This document shows, in pieces, positions 1 to 9,586 of a stretch of 49,482 nucleotides of DNA. Position numbers and translations under genes: made by a program. The notes beneath the pieces are model-generated. The model had not been told where the DNA came from. It searched no databases and saw only the letters and a list, made by a program, of their open reading frames with translations. The stretch covers positions 1-49,482 of the forward strand of contig NZ_JACVOR010000003.1 in the NCBI RefSeq assembly GCF_018882295.1, read 5' to 3'. This DNA comes from Polynucleobacter sp. 80A-SIGWE. GTDB taxonomy: Bacteria; Pseudomonadota; Gammaproteobacteria; Burkholderiales; Burkholderiaceae. How positions within the stretch are numbered: the first letter of the stretch is position 1; every line of letters starts with the position of its first letter.

Positions 1-111
1 TAGTCTCAGATGGATTTAGGTGGTTTACACGGGAGTAGGGTTACCCTTTAAAGCCATATAATTCATGGGCTTATGGATAATGGTAGAGTTCATTGGAGGG
101 GCAAAATCTAG

Positions 112-126
112 ACACCTCTTCCGCCA
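112..126 (+). repeat. att-like tRNA 3'-end repeat, copy A
   Basis: The 15 bases ACACCTCTTCCGCCA recur identically at 16744-16758, and 13 of them recur at 1080-1092, always on the plus strand. The form (CTCTTCC, then G, then CCA) is that of a tRNA acceptor 3' strand with discriminator G, which fits tRNA-Ser best. No T-arm precedes it, so this is only a 3' scrap. Tyrosine integrases that target tRNA genes leave such scraps downstream of the intact gene. I infer that the intact gene lies left of the window. The tRNA identity is a guess. Confidence 0.6.
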
Positions 127-142
127 ATGATATATATAGATT

Positions 143-167
143 AAGCCCTAACGGGCTTTTTTCTTTT
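143..167 (+). terminator. Rho-independent terminator after att copy A
   Basis: The arms AAGCCC and GGGCTT enclose a TAAC loop and are followed by a T-rich tail. It stands about 17 bases after att copy A, where a tRNA terminator would be. This supports reading copy A as the 3' end of a former stable-RNA gene. Confidence 0.75.
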
Positions 168-202
168 CTACCTACCCATAAAGATACCCAAAATAAAAGA
201 GC

Positions 203-475
203 CTATTCGTCGAACCGTTCCCTGGTTAGGGGTAGCTTTTCTAGCTTATCTTTTGGTGGTGGTGTGGCTGTTCTATTGTGACGCTGCTGGTCTTCTGACG
301 CCGCCTCGAACTCTCTGACGCGCTGCAGTTCTTGTTCTTTGGCCTCGGCTAGCTTGGAAGCTGGAATGACCTTACCGTCTTTAATAAGGCGCTCTAGCTG
401 GAATTGCTTAAAGGTTTGAGTCATAACCTTGCCAGAATATTTAGCGGTGCTGTTATCTGAGCTGTCGAAGTCCAT
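203..475 (-). CDS. Hypothetical 90-aa charged protein
   Basis: I do not recognise this protein. It has 90 residues and is rich in Glu, Lys, Gln and Arg, with a predicted helical stretch (about residues 25-65) and a Pro-rich patch (TPPPKD) near the C terminus. There is no membrane segment or signal peptide. It lies between att copies A and B, so it may belong to a small or decayed integrated element. The upstream region carries a perfect 12-bp palindrome at 500-511. The ribosome binding site is weak (AGAG). It could be spurious, but its composition looks coding. Confidence 0.4.
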   Translation of the reverse strand: MDFDSSDNSTAKYSGKVMTQTFKQFQLERLIKDGKVIPASKLAEAKEQELQRVREFEAASEDQQRHNRTATPPPKDKLEKLPLTRERFDE

Positions 476-499
476 GCAATTACTCTAACAAAATTTTAG

Positions 500-511
500 C
501 GGGGTACCCCG
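500..511. promoter_or_regulatory. 12-bp palindrome, possible operator
   Basis: CGGGGTACCCCG is a perfect palindrome 25 bases upstream of the start of the 90-aa gene on the minus strand. It could be an operator for that gene. The rest of 512-683 is C-rich, then AT-rich, with no gene that I can see. Confidence 0.25.
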
Positions 512-692
512 TCATCAATTTTCTGAAAGCCGACCCCCACCCACCCGGCACCCCCCATTTTTGAAAAAGGGTCCCTCGCTTTACCCATACACATTGATCT
601 GCTCAAACGATTTCAATTTTTCTAGTTTTTGTCAAAACTTATACATGTGATCACAGCGGTAAGGTGCATGGAAGTAATGTATTGTGCTATCA

Positions 693-1010
693 ATGACCAG
701 GATTTCTTCCTACGATATTTATCAATGCCCCGACTGTAATCGTGAGCATATCTTGCCGAACTACGCCTCTATAAGTGTGACGCCTGCCGTTGATGCATTT
801 GTGTCAACCGAAGATTTAAGGATTTGTTTTTGTTGTGGGTCTGTAAAGCTGTTTTCGGCATTTGTGTATGTCGGCAGTAAGCAAAAGCCAAGACCTAGTT
901 ACACGCCGCCTTATGTGAAATTTATTAAGCTGTTATTTGGCGTGAAGCAGCCTGAGATTGAGCTGCATCCAACTCGTATATACCCCTATTTAAATCAAAC
1001 AAGCCGCTAA
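693..1010 (+). CDS. Small zinc-ribbon-like hypothetical protein
   Basis: A 105-residue protein if it starts at the ATG at 693; an in-frame GTG lies 9 bases upstream. Two CxxC pairs (CPDC near residue 12 and CFCC near residue 46) are spaced like a zinc ribbon. The C-terminal third is basic and Pro/Tyr-rich. It lies between att copies A and B and ends 70 bases before copy B, so it is probably cargo of a small integrated unit. I cannot assign a function. There is no strong ribosome binding site. Confidence 0.5.
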   Translation: MTRISSYDIYQCPDCNREHILPNYASISVTPAVDAFVSTEDLRICFCCGSVKLFSAFVYVGSKQKPRPSYTPPYVKFIKLLFGVKQPEIELHPTRIYPYLNQTSR

Positions 1011-1079
1011 CCCGCTCTAATTCAAAAGGGCGCCAATGTCCCAAATCGGCCATTAAGCGACCATCATTGGTTTTGTACT

Positions 1080-1092
1080 ACCTCTTCCGCCA
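1080..1092 (+). repeat. att-like tRNA 3'-end repeat, copy B
   Basis: ACCTCTTCCGCCA matches 13 of the 15 bases of copies A and C. Downstream, copies B and C share a further related block (CCTTGTTAG, then AAAGCCATCC, then a T-rich tail). They therefore look like the two ends of related elements in one site. I take this as the left boundary of the 15.7 kb element. Confidence 0.6.
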
Positions 1093-1141
1093 GGCCAATA
1101 GGTATTACAAGGGTTTGTGGCAACACAACATCCTTGTTAGT

Positions 1142-1170
1142 AAAGCCATCCTACAGGGTTGCTTTTGTTT
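1142..1170 (+). terminator. Terminator-like hairpin after att copy B
   Basis: AAAGCCATCC and GGGTTGCTTT pair with one mismatch and one wobble around TACA, followed by a T-rich tail. The same structure, better preserved, follows copy C at 16813-16842. The remainder of 1011-1272 holds only copy B and AT-rich sequence. Confidence 0.5.
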
Positions 1171-1272
1171 TTAGTGCAGTTGGTTGGCTGGCGAACGGAA
1201 TAACGCTTAACCTCGGTCCACTGCTATATTCGCGAATTCTGAATATCTAATTAGAAATTTGGTCGCCTCTAA

Positions 1273-2187
1273 TTAATTATGGGTTAGCCCAAGTAAATGT
1301 TGGCTAAGTAATATTGCGGCAGGCAGTTGGCTTGTATTTGCTTTCATTGCAAGCAGAAGATTTCGTTTTGCCCATGAATCATCCAGTTGAACAACCTTGA
1401 GATTCATAGCTCTAATCTGAGCTGCGCAGGCTTGATAAGGAAGGACTCCGATACCAAGATTCACGGCAATCATCTGGCACATTGCATCGTAGCTTCTAAC
1501 CTGGATCCGAAGCCTCATTTGCTTGCCAAGCTTCTCCGCGCTTCGAGAGGTGAGCTCTAGTAATGAACTCCCTCGATTAAGTCCCACAAAATCATACTTA
1601 AGGCATTCCTCAAAAGAAATGACCTTTCTTTTGCTGAGTTGATGTTCTTTGCTGCAGGCAATGACAAGTTGATCTCTACCTATGACCTGAGTGTCCAATC
1701 CTGATGTGACGGGCCCCTCAGCAAAGACTCCAATATCCGCAATTCCATCCATCAGAGCTCTAACGATGTCGCCGCTTAACTGTTCCTCCACTTCAACCTG
1801 TATCTCGGTGTGAGCTTTCAAAAAGCTTGCTAGCGCTGAGGGTAGAAATTCAGTTAAGGCAGACATGTTTGCCCAAAGTCTTACATGCCCTTTTACCCCT
1901 TTGGAGTATTCGCCCAATTCGTTACTGAGCTGTTCAAAACCCTGAAACAATCTCAAAGCATGTTGCATTACAGCATGACCAGCTGGGGTCACTGTAACCC
2001 CTTTAACGGAACGATCTAGTAATGGGACGCCCACCGTCTCCTCAAAGTCCGAGATTCGTCTGCTAGCTGCAGATAACGCTAGGTTGCATGCGCTTGCGCC
2101 CTTGGTAATGCTCCCAGATTGCACTATGGAGCAGAACAATTTGAGGGTCACAAAATCAACTCTGGCGGGGTTTAGCTGTGTTTTCAT
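1273..2187 (-). CDS. LysR-type transcriptional regulator
   Basis: A 304-residue protein, the normal size for the LysR family. The N-terminal winged helix-turn-helix spans about residues 12-70 (VTLKLFCSIVQSGSITKGA, then AASRRISDFEE), followed by a periplasmic-binding-protein-like effector domain from about residue 95 to 295. It is transcribed divergently from the CoA-transferase operon, which such regulators commonly control. The effector is probably the operon's substrate or a CoA-pathway intermediate (inference). Inverted repeats at 2189-2202 and 2206-2224 lie at its 5' end. The start at 2187 is supported by a complete N-terminal HTH. Confidence 0.92.
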   Translation of the reverse strand: MKTQLNPARVDFVTLKLFCSIVQSGSITKGASACNLALSAASRRISDFEETVGVPLLDRSVKGVTVTPAGHAVMQHALRLFQGFEQLSNELGEYSKGVKGHVRLWANMSALTEFLPSALASFLKAHTEIQVEVEEQLSGDIVRALMDGIADIGVFAEGPVTSGLDTQVIGRDQLVIACSKEHQLSKRKVISFEECLKYDFVGLNRGSSLLELTSRSAEKLGKQMRLRIQVRSYDAMCQMIAVNLGIGVLPYQACAAQIRAMNLKVVQLDDSWAKRNLLLAMKANTSQLPAAILLSQHLLGLTHN

Positions 2188-2188
2188 A

Positions 2189-2224
2189 GGGTAATTCTAC
2201 CCATACCTTCGCAAAATGAGAAGG
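2189..2224. promoter_or_regulatory. Candidate LysR-binding region between divergent promoters
   Basis: Two inverted repeats lie side by side: GGGTA-N4-TACCC at 2189-2202, abutting the lysR start, and CCTTC-N9-GAAGG at 2206-2224. The second contains the T-N11-A pattern of LysR boxes. The operon starts at 2301. This placement would allow both autorepression and activation of the operon (inference). Confidence 0.45.
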
Positions 2225-2300
2225 AATCGTCTCCAAATAGCAATTTTCAAGAGTAATGAAGGGGCGTAACTTTGCTTAAAAGAACACCTTAGAGGATCCA

Positions 2301-3497
2301 ATGGAGCCATTAGCAAAATTAAAAGTAATCGAGATGGGGCAGTTGATTGCGGGGCCCTTTGCAGCCAAAACTTTGGCTGACTTTGGCGCCGACGTAATTA
2401 AGATTGAGCCGCCAAAAGTTGGTGATGCACTACGTAAATGGCGATTACTCAAAGATGGAACTTCTGTTTGGTGGCAGGTCCAGTCACGCAACAAGCGCTC
2501 CCTCTCCTTGGATCTAAAGCAAGCTGAGGCTCAAGAAATTGTCAGAACTTTGGTTAAAGAGGCAGATGTATTAATTGAAAACTTTCGCCCTGGAACTTTA
2601 GAGGGTTGGGGTCTTGATCCGGCAAAGTTACTCGAGCTCAATCCTAGGCTGATTGTTCTCCGTATTAGCGGTTATGGTCAGACTGGTCCTTACAGAGATA
2701 AACCAGGATTTGGTGTTGTTGCAGAAGCTATGGGTGGCTTGCGTCATTTGACTGCGGAGCCTGGCAGGGTGCCTGTACGTGTAGGCATCAGCATTGGCGA
2801 TACCTTGGCCTCCTTGCATGGTGTGATTGGTATTTTGTTGGCATTGCAAGAGCGCCACAATAGCGGCAAAGGCCAAATTATTGATATTGCTTTATATGAA
2901 GCAGTATTTAACTGTATGGAAAGCTTGCTTCCTGAATACAGCGCCTTTGGTGAAGTACGTCAAGCGGCTGGAAGTGCTTTACCAGGCATTGCCCCAACCA
3001 ACGCGTATCTGTGTGCTGATGGAGGGTATGTATTAGTTGCCGGTAATGGAGATAGTATTTTTAAACGCCTAATGACAGTCATTGGGCGTGATGACCTTGG
3101 TAATGACCCTCAGCTCGAGAATAATGATGGCCGGGTTAAGCGCGTAGCTGAGCTTGATCAAGCCATTGGTGAATGGGCTAAAACAGTCAGCACTGACAAG
3201 GCTCTAGAAATCCTAGATTCTGTTGCTGTGCCTGTTGGCCGAATTTACACCGTGGCTGATATTGCTAACGACCCCCATTACAAGGCAAGGGGAAATATTC
3301 AAACTATTCAGATGCAAGATGGCTCAAAGCTTAATGTGCCCGGAGTCATTCCAAAACTATCTCGTACACCCGGTTCTATTAAAACTCTTGCTCCCGATAT
3401 CGGTGAGAACACCGATGAGATTTTGCAAAGCATTGGCTTAAGTGACTCACAAGTCGCCTCCCTGAAAGAGCGTGGTATTGCATTTACTAAAAAATAA
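2301..3497 (+). CDS. CaiB/BaiF-family (class III) CoA-transferase
   Basis: A 398-residue class III CoA-transferase, full length for the family. Family landmarks include EMGQLIAGPF near residue 11, RNKRSLSLDL near residue 63, and IENFRPGTLEGWGLD at about 92-106. Asp167 in GISIGDTLASLHG matches the catalytic aspartate of formyl-CoA transferase. It should move CoA from a donor such as succinyl-CoA to a carboxylate; which one is not visible. It is the first gene of the cargo operon and is followed after 13 bases by an HMG-CoA-lyase-like gene, a pairing typical of activate-then-cleave carboxylate pathways. Confidence 0.92.
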   Translation: MEPLAKLKVIEMGQLIAGPFAAKTLADFGADVIKIEPPKVGDALRKWRLLKDGTSVWWQVQSRNKRSLSLDLKQAEAQEIVRTLVKEADVLIENFRPGTLEGWGLDPAKLLELNPRLIVLRISGYGQTGPYRDKPGFGVVAEAMGGLRHLTAEPGRVPVRVGISIGDTLASLHGVIGILLALQERHNSGKGQIIDIALYEAVFNCMESLLPEYSAFGEVRQAAGSALPGIAPTNAYLCADGGYVLVAGNGDSIFKRLMTVIGRDDLGNDPQLENNDGRVKRVAELDQAIGEWAKTVSTDKALEILDSVAVPVGRIYTVADIANDPHYKARGNIQTIQMQDGSKLNVPGVIPKLSRTPGSIKTLAPDIGENTDEILQSIGLSDSQVASLKERGIAFTKK

Positions 3498-3510
3498 AGA
3501 GGAAAAGACT

Positions 3511-4446
3511 ATGACAAGAATTTATTTCAACGATGTAGTGACAAGAGATGGTTTTCAAATTGAGCCAAACTTTATTCCGACTGATGACAAAGTTAAGTTA
3601 GTTAATGAACTTAGTGATTGTGGTTTTGCGAAAATCGAAGTCACTTCATTTACTTCACCAAAATCTATTCCAATGCTCAGGGATGCTGAAGAGGTTATGG
3701 GCCGCATTAAACGAGCTCCCGGGGTTGAGTACACCGTATTAGTTCCAAATCTTCGCGGTGCAGAGCGCGCCTTTGAATCTAAGGCTGATGAATTTAATCT
3801 AGTCATGTCAACATCTGAGACGCACAACCTGGCAAACCTCAGAATGGGTAGAGAAAAGAGTTTTGCGGGATTGGCTGAAGTTATTAAATATGTCGATGGC
3901 AGAACGCCTATTAATGTTTCGCTTTCCACTTGTTTCGGTTGTCCTATGGAGGGCGAGGTTCCTCAAGATGTTGTGGAAGGATTTGCTCAGCGCTTTGCCG
4001 ATCTAGGTGTGAGGGGTCTGACGATTTGCGATACAACTGGTATGGCCAATCCAGATCAAGTAAAAAAGATGTGCGATTCTTTGCAGAAGCGTTTTCCAAG
4101 CCTTCAGCTTACCTTGCATTTCCACAATACAAGAGGCATGGGTTTAGCCAATATCTTGGCTGCGGTCCAGTCTGGCATTGTTCGTTTCGACGGCTCTCTG
4201 GGTGGTTTAGGTGGCTGCCCATATGCGCCTGGAGCAAGTGGAAATATTTCTAGCGAAGATGCGATTCACATGCTTGATGCAATGGGTTATGACACTGGGA
4301 TGAATATTCCTAAGTTATTGCAATTAGCAAAGGAATTGCCTCAGATCGTGGGACACGAAGTCCCTGGTCAGGTCGCAAAGGCAGGTAGCACTTTCACGTT
4401 ACACCCTGAGCCTAGTTATGTGGATGAATTGCGCCGCGCCCAGTAA
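3511..4446 (+). CDS. HMG-CoA-lyase-like CoA-ester lyase
   Basis: 311 residues from the ATG at 3511, chosen because AGAGGAAA stands just upstream; an in-frame upstream start would overlap the preceding gene. It is a TIM-barrel metallo-lyase. Arg12-Asp13 (TRDGFQ) is the catalytic pair, His203-x-His205 (LHFHNTRG) are the metal ligands, and Cys236 lies in the flexible loop GGLGGCPYAPGASGN. In canonical HMG-CoA lyase the second His is followed by Asp; here it is Asn. The family splits 3-hydroxy-3-substituted acyl-CoA into acetyl-CoA and a keto product. The operon suggests the product here is a 2-oxo acid such as hydroxypyruvate, glyoxylate or pyruvate (inference). Confidence 0.9.
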   Translation: MTRIYFNDVVTRDGFQIEPNFIPTDDKVKLVNELSDCGFAKIEVTSFTSPKSIPMLRDAEEVMGRIKRAPGVEYTVLVPNLRGAERAFESKADEFNLVMSTSETHNLANLRMGREKSFAGLAEVIKYVDGRTPINVSLSTCFGCPMEGEVPQDVVEGFAQRFADLGVRGLTICDTTGMANPDQVKKMCDSLQKRFPSLQLTLHFHNTRGMGLANILAAVQSGIVRFDGSLGGLGGCPYAPGASGNISSEDAIHMLDAMGYDTGMNIPKLLQLAKELPQIVGHEVPGQVAKAGSTFTLHPEPSYVDELRRAQ

Positions 4447-4458
4447 TCGACCAACTAA

Positions 4459-7272
4459 ATGCCAAATATGAAAAAACAATCCCTAGTAAACGAGAGGGAA
4501 GAGCCACTCTTGGAGGATATCCGGCTTTTGGGGAAGATATTAGGCGATATTGTTCGTGAGCAAGAGGGTAAGGCTATTTATGCGCTGGTGGAGCAGATTA
4601 GAAAGCTATCAGTATCATTTCATAGAGAGTCGAACCAAAAGGCAAACCAAGAGCTAACAAAACTTCTTAAAGGCCTTAGCAGTGAGAACGCCATGAAGGT
4701 TCTTAGGGCCTTTACTTACTTTAGCCACCTAGCTAATTTGGCTGAGGATAGGCACCACATTCGACGGCGTATTGCCCATGAGCGTGAAGGTAGCTATAGG
4801 GATGGGAGCATACCGGCGGCAATGAAGAAATTGCATTCAGCAGGCGTTACCAGTAAGCAAATATCAGAAACATTGGCGGGGAGTTTGATCTCACCAGTCC
4901 TCACGGCCCATCCAACAGAGGTTCAGCGTACGAGTATTTTGGAAGCTGAACGAGAAATTGCAAATTTATTAGCAGCCCGAGACCAAATTAAAGAATCATC
5001 AAAAGCAAGCAATCCTGCAAAAGATGCATTATTGATGAAAGAGTTGACTGCGAATGAGGAATTAATACGAGCACGTGTTCTGCAGCTTTGGCATACCCGA
5101 CTTTTGCGCTTTACCAAGTTAACGGTTGCGGATGAAATTGAAAATGCGCTTAGTTACTACGAGACGACCTTCCTAAGAGAAATACCTAAGATTTACGCTC
5201 AGATCGAAGATTCTCTCGATGGGCATGTAGTTGCAAATTTTTTCAAGATGGGTCAATGGATTGGTGGCGATAGGGATGGAAATCCAAATGTCAGCTCCAC
5301 TACGCTTGAATATGCAGTTAAGCGTCAGGCTGAAATGGTTTTGCGCCATTATTTAACTGAAATTCACTATCTGGGGAAAGAGCTTTCCGTTTCAGCATTG
5401 CTTTTAAAATTCCCTAAAAAAATGCAAGAACTTGCAGCAGCTTCTCCTGATGTAAATGAGCACCGACAGGATGAGCCATACCGTAGAGCCCTAACGGGTA
5501 TGTATGCAAGATTAGCCGCCTCTCTTAAATCATTAACAGGTGCAGATGCCGCGCGTCACGCATTACCTCCCCAAAATGCATACACCAGCGCACAAGCATT
5601 TTTAGATGACCTAAAAACTATTGAAGCTTCACTTATTTCCCAAAATGCTGAGGCTTTAGCAAAAAAACGTTTGCGTGGGCTAATTAGGGCGGTTGAGGTA
5701 TTTGGATTTCATTTGGCAACAGTTGATTTGCGGCAAAGCTCTGATATGCATGAAACGGTGTTGAGTGAATTACTCCGTGCTGCTGGAATGGAGAATGATT
5801 ACTCAGCCCTCTCAGAACAAGAAAAACAAAAGTTATTACTCTCTTTACTTAAGGATCCTCGTTCATTACGTGTGATGGGGCAGAAGTATTCTGATTTCAC
5901 GTTATCAGAGCTTGCTATTTTTGAGATGGCCAAGAAATTGCGTCATGAGTTTGGGCTGAATGCAATCCGTCATTACATTATCAGTCACACAGAAACAGTA
6001 AGTGATTTGCTGGAAGTATTTCTCTTGCAAAAAGAAGTGGGCTTATTTACTGGAGTGTTGGGTAAGAAGCCTATTGCTGACTTAATTGTGGTTCCGCTAT
6101 TTGAAACCATTGAAGATTTACGTAATGCAGCTCCAATCATGCGCGACTTTTATGCGTTGCCAGGAATCTTGTCTTTGATTAAGGCCTCTGGTGCGGAGCA
6201 GGACATTATGTTGGGTTATTCCGATTCAAATAAGGATGGAGGGATCGTAACCAGCAACTGGGAGCTTTATCGAGCAGAAATTGCGTTAGTTGAGGTATTT
6301 GATCCGCTTGGTTCAGAACATGGAATTAAGTTAAGGCTCTTTCATGGAAGAGGGGGGACAGTCGGTCGTGGAGGTGGACCAAGCTACGAGGCTATATTGG
6401 CTCAACCTCCTGGTACCGTACGAGGGCAAATACGTCTAACAGAGCAAGGCGAGGTCATTGGGTCGAAGTACTCTAATCCCGAGATTGGCAGAAGAAATCT
6501 TGAGACCTTAGTCGCAGCAACATTAGAGGCAACGCTTCTAAATCCAACTAAACCTGCTACTAAGAGCTTCCTAGAAGCCGCGGCGCAAATCTCTCAAGCA
6601 AGTATGGATGCCTATCGAGGTTTGGTGTATGAAACCCCCGGATTTTCTGAATACTTTTTTGAGGCAACTCCTATTAAAGAGATTGCTAAGTTAAATATTG
6701 GCTCTCGTCCTGCCAGCCGCAAGGCGAATCAAAAAATTGAAGATTTACGAGCTATCCCTTGGGGATTTAGCTGGGGCCAGTCGCGACTTACTTTACCTGG
6801 TTGGTATGGTTTCGGATCTGCAATTGAGCAATTTCTCAACAGAAAAACCCCATCTGAAAAAAAGGCTGCATTGCTGATGCTGCAAAAGATGTATCAACAA
6901 TGGCCATTTTTCCGAACACTTTTGTCGAATATGGATATGGTCATAGCTAAGAGCGATCTTGGTTTAGCTTCAAGATACAGCGATCTTGTTTCAGATGTGA
7001 AGTTGCGAAAAAGAATTTTTGGTGCAATCGAAGCTGAGTGGAATAAAACAGTAAATGCCTTAAACGTGATTACTGGGGAAAAAGTAAGGCTGGCAAATAA
7101 CCCAGCCCTAGCTAGGTCAATACGTAATCGCTTTCCATACATTGATCCATTACATCACTTGCAAGTCGAGCTGGTACGGCGTTATCGATCTGGAAAGCAG
7201 GATGAGCGTGTGCAAAGGGGGATTCATATCGCCATCAATGGAATCGCAGCAGGGTTGCGGAACACGGGTTGA
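4459..7272 (+). CDS. ppc: Phosphoenolpyruvate carboxylase
   Basis: 937 residues, the usual size for bacterial PEP carboxylase. It makes oxaloacetate from PEP and bicarbonate. Signatures are present: [11 protein letters not shown] with catalytic His151, [12 protein letters not shown] near residue 267, the catalytic loop [14 protein letters not shown] near residue 630, and the conserved C-terminal NTG. It starts 12 bases after the lyase gene, and the next gene starts within its stop codon. Its place inside a catabolic operon is unusual, because ppc is normally a stand-alone housekeeping gene. Here it would turn PEP from the cargo route into oxaloacetate so that the acetyl-CoA can be used (inference). 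A second ATG lies three codons in. Confidence 0.96.
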   Translation: MPNMKKQSLVNEREEPLLEDIRLLGKILGDIVREQEGKAIYALVEQIRKLSVSFHRESNQKANQELTKLLKGLSSENAMKVLRAFTYFSHLANLAEDRHHIRRRIAHEREGSYRDGSIPAAMKKLHSAGVTSKQISETLAGSLISPVLTAHPTEVQRTSILEAEREIANLLAARDQIKESSKASNPAKDALLMKELTANEELIRARVLQLWHTRLLRFTKLTVADEIENALSYYETTFLREIPKIYAQIEDSLDGHVVANFFKMGQWIGGDRDGNPNVSSTTLEYAVKRQAEMVLRHYLTEIHYLGKELSVSALLLKFPKKMQELAAASPDVNEHRQDEPYRRALTGMYARLAASLKSLTGADAARHALPPQNAYTSAQAFLDDLKTIEASLISQNAEALAKKRLRGLIRAVEVFGFHLATVDLRQSSDMHETVLSELLRAAGMENDYSALSEQEKQKLLLSLLKDPRSLRVMGQKYSDFTLSELAIFEMAKKLRHEFGLNAIRHYIISHTETVSDLLEVFLLQKEVGLFTGVLGKKPIADLIVVPLFETIEDLRNAAPIMRDFYALPGILSLIKASGAEQDIMLGYSDSNKDGGIVTSNWELYRAEIALVEVFDPLGSEHGIKLRLFHGRGGTVGRGGGPSYEAILAQPPGTVRGQIRLTEQGEVIGSKYSNPEIGRRNLETLVAATLEATLLNPTKPATKSFLEAAAQISQASMDAYRGLVYETPGFSEYFFEATPIKEIAKLNIGSRPASRKANQKIEDLRAIPWGFSWGQSRLTLPGWYGFGSAIEQFLNRKTPSEKKAALLMLQKMYQQWPFFRTLLSNMDMVIAKSDLGLASRYSDLVSDVKLRKRIFGAIEAEWNKTVNALNVITGEKVRLANNPALARSIRNRFPYIDPLHHLQVELVRRYRSGKQDERVQRGIHIAINGIAAGLRNTG

Positions 7273-8588
7273 TGTCGATGAACAAAACATACAAAGAAGA
7301 CCCCATTAGCTTTCTCAACACATTGTTCAAAGTTGCAGTTGCTGCTGCTATGCCAAACTTTAAAGAGCTAGGGCTTAAGTTCCCGACCCCAAAGTCTGGG
7401 AAGATAGTTGTTATTGGCGCAGGCAAAGGTGCAGCGGCAATGGCCAAATCGTTCGAGCAGGCTGCTAAGGATTTTTGGTCTACTGCGGACTATGAAAGAC
7501 TGCAAGGACTTGTGGTGACGCGTTATGGTCATGGTCTCGCCTGTGAAAAGGTTGAAGTAATTGAGGCATCCCATCCGGTTCCTGATAAAGCTGGTCAAAT
7601 TGCCGCCCAAAGAATCCTTGGGCTAATAAGTAATCTTAGTGCTGATGATTTAGTTGTGTTCCTCGCTTCTGGTGGGGGATCAGCATTACTTACGGCCCCA
7701 ATAGATGGGATCACCTTAGATGAGAAGATGATGATTAACAAAGAGCTCCTGAAATGTGGGGCTTCCATCTTTGAGATTAATTGCGTAAGAAAGCATTTAT
7801 CAAAAATCAAAGGCGGTCGACTAGCGCAGTTATGTCACCCAGCTCAAGTACTAACCTATGCAATATCTGATATCCCTGGAGATGATCCTTCGATTATTGC
7901 GAGTGGCCCCACATTGCCAGATAGCAGTACTTGCGAGGATGCATTGAGGGTAATAACTAAATATGACATTCAGGTTCCTGACTTTATTCGTGAGGGCCTT
8001 AAAACCCCAGCATTTGAAACCCCTAAGGTCGGTGACCCTCTGTTTTCTTCGATTCCAGAGCCTGTGGTGCTTACAACTGCTAAGCACTCATTAGAGGCGG
8101 CAAAAAGGTTTGCTGAGGATAGTGAACTTAACGCTGAAATTTTGTCTGATTCTATAGAGGGTGAAGCTCAGCAGGTCGGGGCTGTATTTGGCGCAATGTC
8201 ACTATGGTTAGCTCGTAAGGATTCAGATTCGGCCTTAAAAAAACCTCTTGTATTGATTAGCGGTGGGGAAACTACCGTCACTGTTAAAGGGGGTGGACGC
8301 GGAGGGAGGAATACAGATTTTTTATTAAGCTTTGCTCATGCTGTTGATGGTGCGGAGGGTATTTATGCAATCGCGGCAGATACAGATGGCATCGATGGAT
8401 CTGAAGATAATGCTGGCGCCACATATAGCCCCAAAACAATTCAAAAGGGTCATGATTTTGGAATGAATCTAGTGGACTGCCTCAACAAGAATGATTCATA
8501 CACATTTTTTGGCGCTACTGGCGACTTGCTAGTGACTGGCCCAACTAGAACAAACGTAAACGACTTTAGAGCAATTCTGATTATTTAA
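7272..8588 (+). CDS. Glycerate 2-kinase (MOFRL family)
   Basis: About 438 residues. The ATG at 7272 shares its first base with the PEP carboxylase stop (TGATG), which suggests translational coupling; ATG 7278 is an alternative. Family landmarks are an N-terminal GAGKGAAAMAKSFE, FLASGGGSALLTAP, KHLSKIKGGRLAQL, SDIPGDDPSIIASGPT and a C-terminal MOFRL domain with GGETTVTVKGGGRGGRNTD. The family (GckA/TtuD) phosphorylates D-glycerate to 2-phosphoglycerate. Older annotations call it hydroxypyruvate reductase, but the fold is kinase. With enolase supplied by the cell, its product leads to PEP, the substrate of the enzyme encoded just upstream. Confidence 0.93.
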   Translation: MSMNKTYKEDPISFLNTLFKVAVAAAMPNFKELGLKFPTPKSGKIVVIGAGKGAAAMAKSFEQAAKDFWSTADYERLQGLVVTRYGHGLACEKVEVIEASHPVPDKAGQIAAQRILGLISNLSADDLVVFLASGGGSALLTAPIDGITLDEKMMINKELLKCGASIFEINCVRKHLSKIKGGRLAQLCHPAQVLTYAISDIPGDDPSIIASGPTLPDSSTCEDALRVITKYDIQVPDFIREGLKTPAFETPKVGDPLFSSIPEPVVLTTAKHSLEAAKRFAEDSELNAEILSDSIEGEAQQVGAVFGAMSLWLARKDSDSALKKPLVLISGGETTVTVKGGGRGGRNTDFLLSFAHAVDGAEGIYAIAADTDGIDGSEDNAGATYSPKTIQKGHDFGMNLVDCLNKNDSYTFFGATGDLLVTGPTRTNVNDFRAILII

Positions 8589-8592
8589 ATTT

Positions 8593-9576
8593 ATGAATAA
8601 TAAAAACAAAAAACCCAAAATTCTGGTTGCTAGAGCGATTTTCCCTGAGGCTTTAGCTAAATTAGAGGAATCCTATGAGGTTCACTCCAACCAGTCCGAC
8701 ACGATATTGACTCCAGAAGAGCTGCAAAAAGCACTTTCAGAAGTCCAGGGCGCCCTAGTGGCTGGTAGCGAACGCATTGACGCATCCGCTTTGGCTCAAG
8801 CCAAAGAATTAAAGGTGGTGGCTAATATCTCTGTGGGCTATAACAATTTTGATGTTCCGGCAATCACTGCTGCTGGGGTGATGGCGACGAATACTCCTGA
8901 TGTATTGACAGATACAACCGCAGATTTTGGTTTTGCATTATTAATGGCAACTGCACGTCGTATTACCGAATCAGAGCATTGGGTGAGAGCAGGGCATTGG
9001 GATAAATGGTCGATTGTGAATAACCCCCTTGGTATGGATTTGCATCACAGTACTGTTGGCATTATTGGCATGGGTCGCATTGGGCAAGGTGTTGCAAAGC
9101 GCGCATTAGGTTTTGGTATGAATGTGATCTATCACAACCGTAGTCATTTATCGGATGCTGATGAAAAAGCCTGCAGCGCAAAATATGTTTCTAAAGAAGA
9201 GTTGCTTCGCACTGCTGATCACGTTGTTCTCGTATTGCCATATTCGGCTGAGAGCCATCATACGATTGGCGCTAAGGAAATCGCTCTCATGAAACCCACT
9301 GCAACCCTGATCAATATTGCCCGCGGCGGTATTGTGGATGATGCGGCTTTGGCGCAAGCATTGCAATCTGGGAAGATCTTTGCGGCTGGCTTAGATGTAT
9401 TTGAGGGTGAGCCTCAAGTGCATCCAGAGTTACTCAAGTGCAGCAATATTGTGCTGGCCCCACACATCGCCAGCGCTACAGAAAAAACACGTCGAGCAAT
9501 GGTAGACCTCGCAGTAGAAAACTTACGAGCAGCACTAGACGGTAAGAGACCACCAAGTTTAATTAATTCAATATAA
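8593..9576 (+). CDS. D-2-hydroxyacid dehydrogenase (glyoxylate/hydroxypyruvate reductase type)
   Basis: 327 residues, full length. The Rossmann motif is GMGRIGQG near residue 157. The catalytic triad is visible as Arg in NIARGGIVDD (about 242), Glu in DVFEGEPQ (about 270) and His in APHIAS (about 290). The closest functional group by motif is GyaR/GhrB, which reduces glyoxylate or hydroxypyruvate. It starts 5 bases after the glycerate kinase, so hydroxypyruvate to D-glycerate is the natural reaction to propose. A role on another 2-oxo acid cannot be excluded. Confidence 0.9.
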   Translation: MNNKNKKPKILVARAIFPEALAKLEESYEVHSNQSDTILTPEELQKALSEVQGALVAGSERIDASALAQAKELKVVANISVGYNNFDVPAITAAGVMATNTPDVLTDTTADFGFALLMATARRITESEHWVRAGHWDKWSIVNNPLGMDLHHSTVGIIGMGRIGQGVAKRALGFGMNVIYHNRSHLSDADEKACSAKYVSKEELLRTADHVVLVLPYSAESHHTIGAKEIALMKPTATLINIARGGIVDDAALAQALQSGKIFAAGLDVFEGEPQVHPELLKCSNIVLAPHIASATEKTRRAMVDLAVENLRAALDGKRPPSLINSI

Positions 9577-9586
9577 GGAGGCAGAC

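Noticed and set aside
93..281. Short plus-strand ORF at the left edge
   Set aside because: It runs across the att-like repeat and a terminator hairpin and has no coding character.
3555..3929. 124-aa minus-strand ORF inside the lyase gene
   Set aside because: It is antisense to strongly conserved lyase sequence and has no family features.
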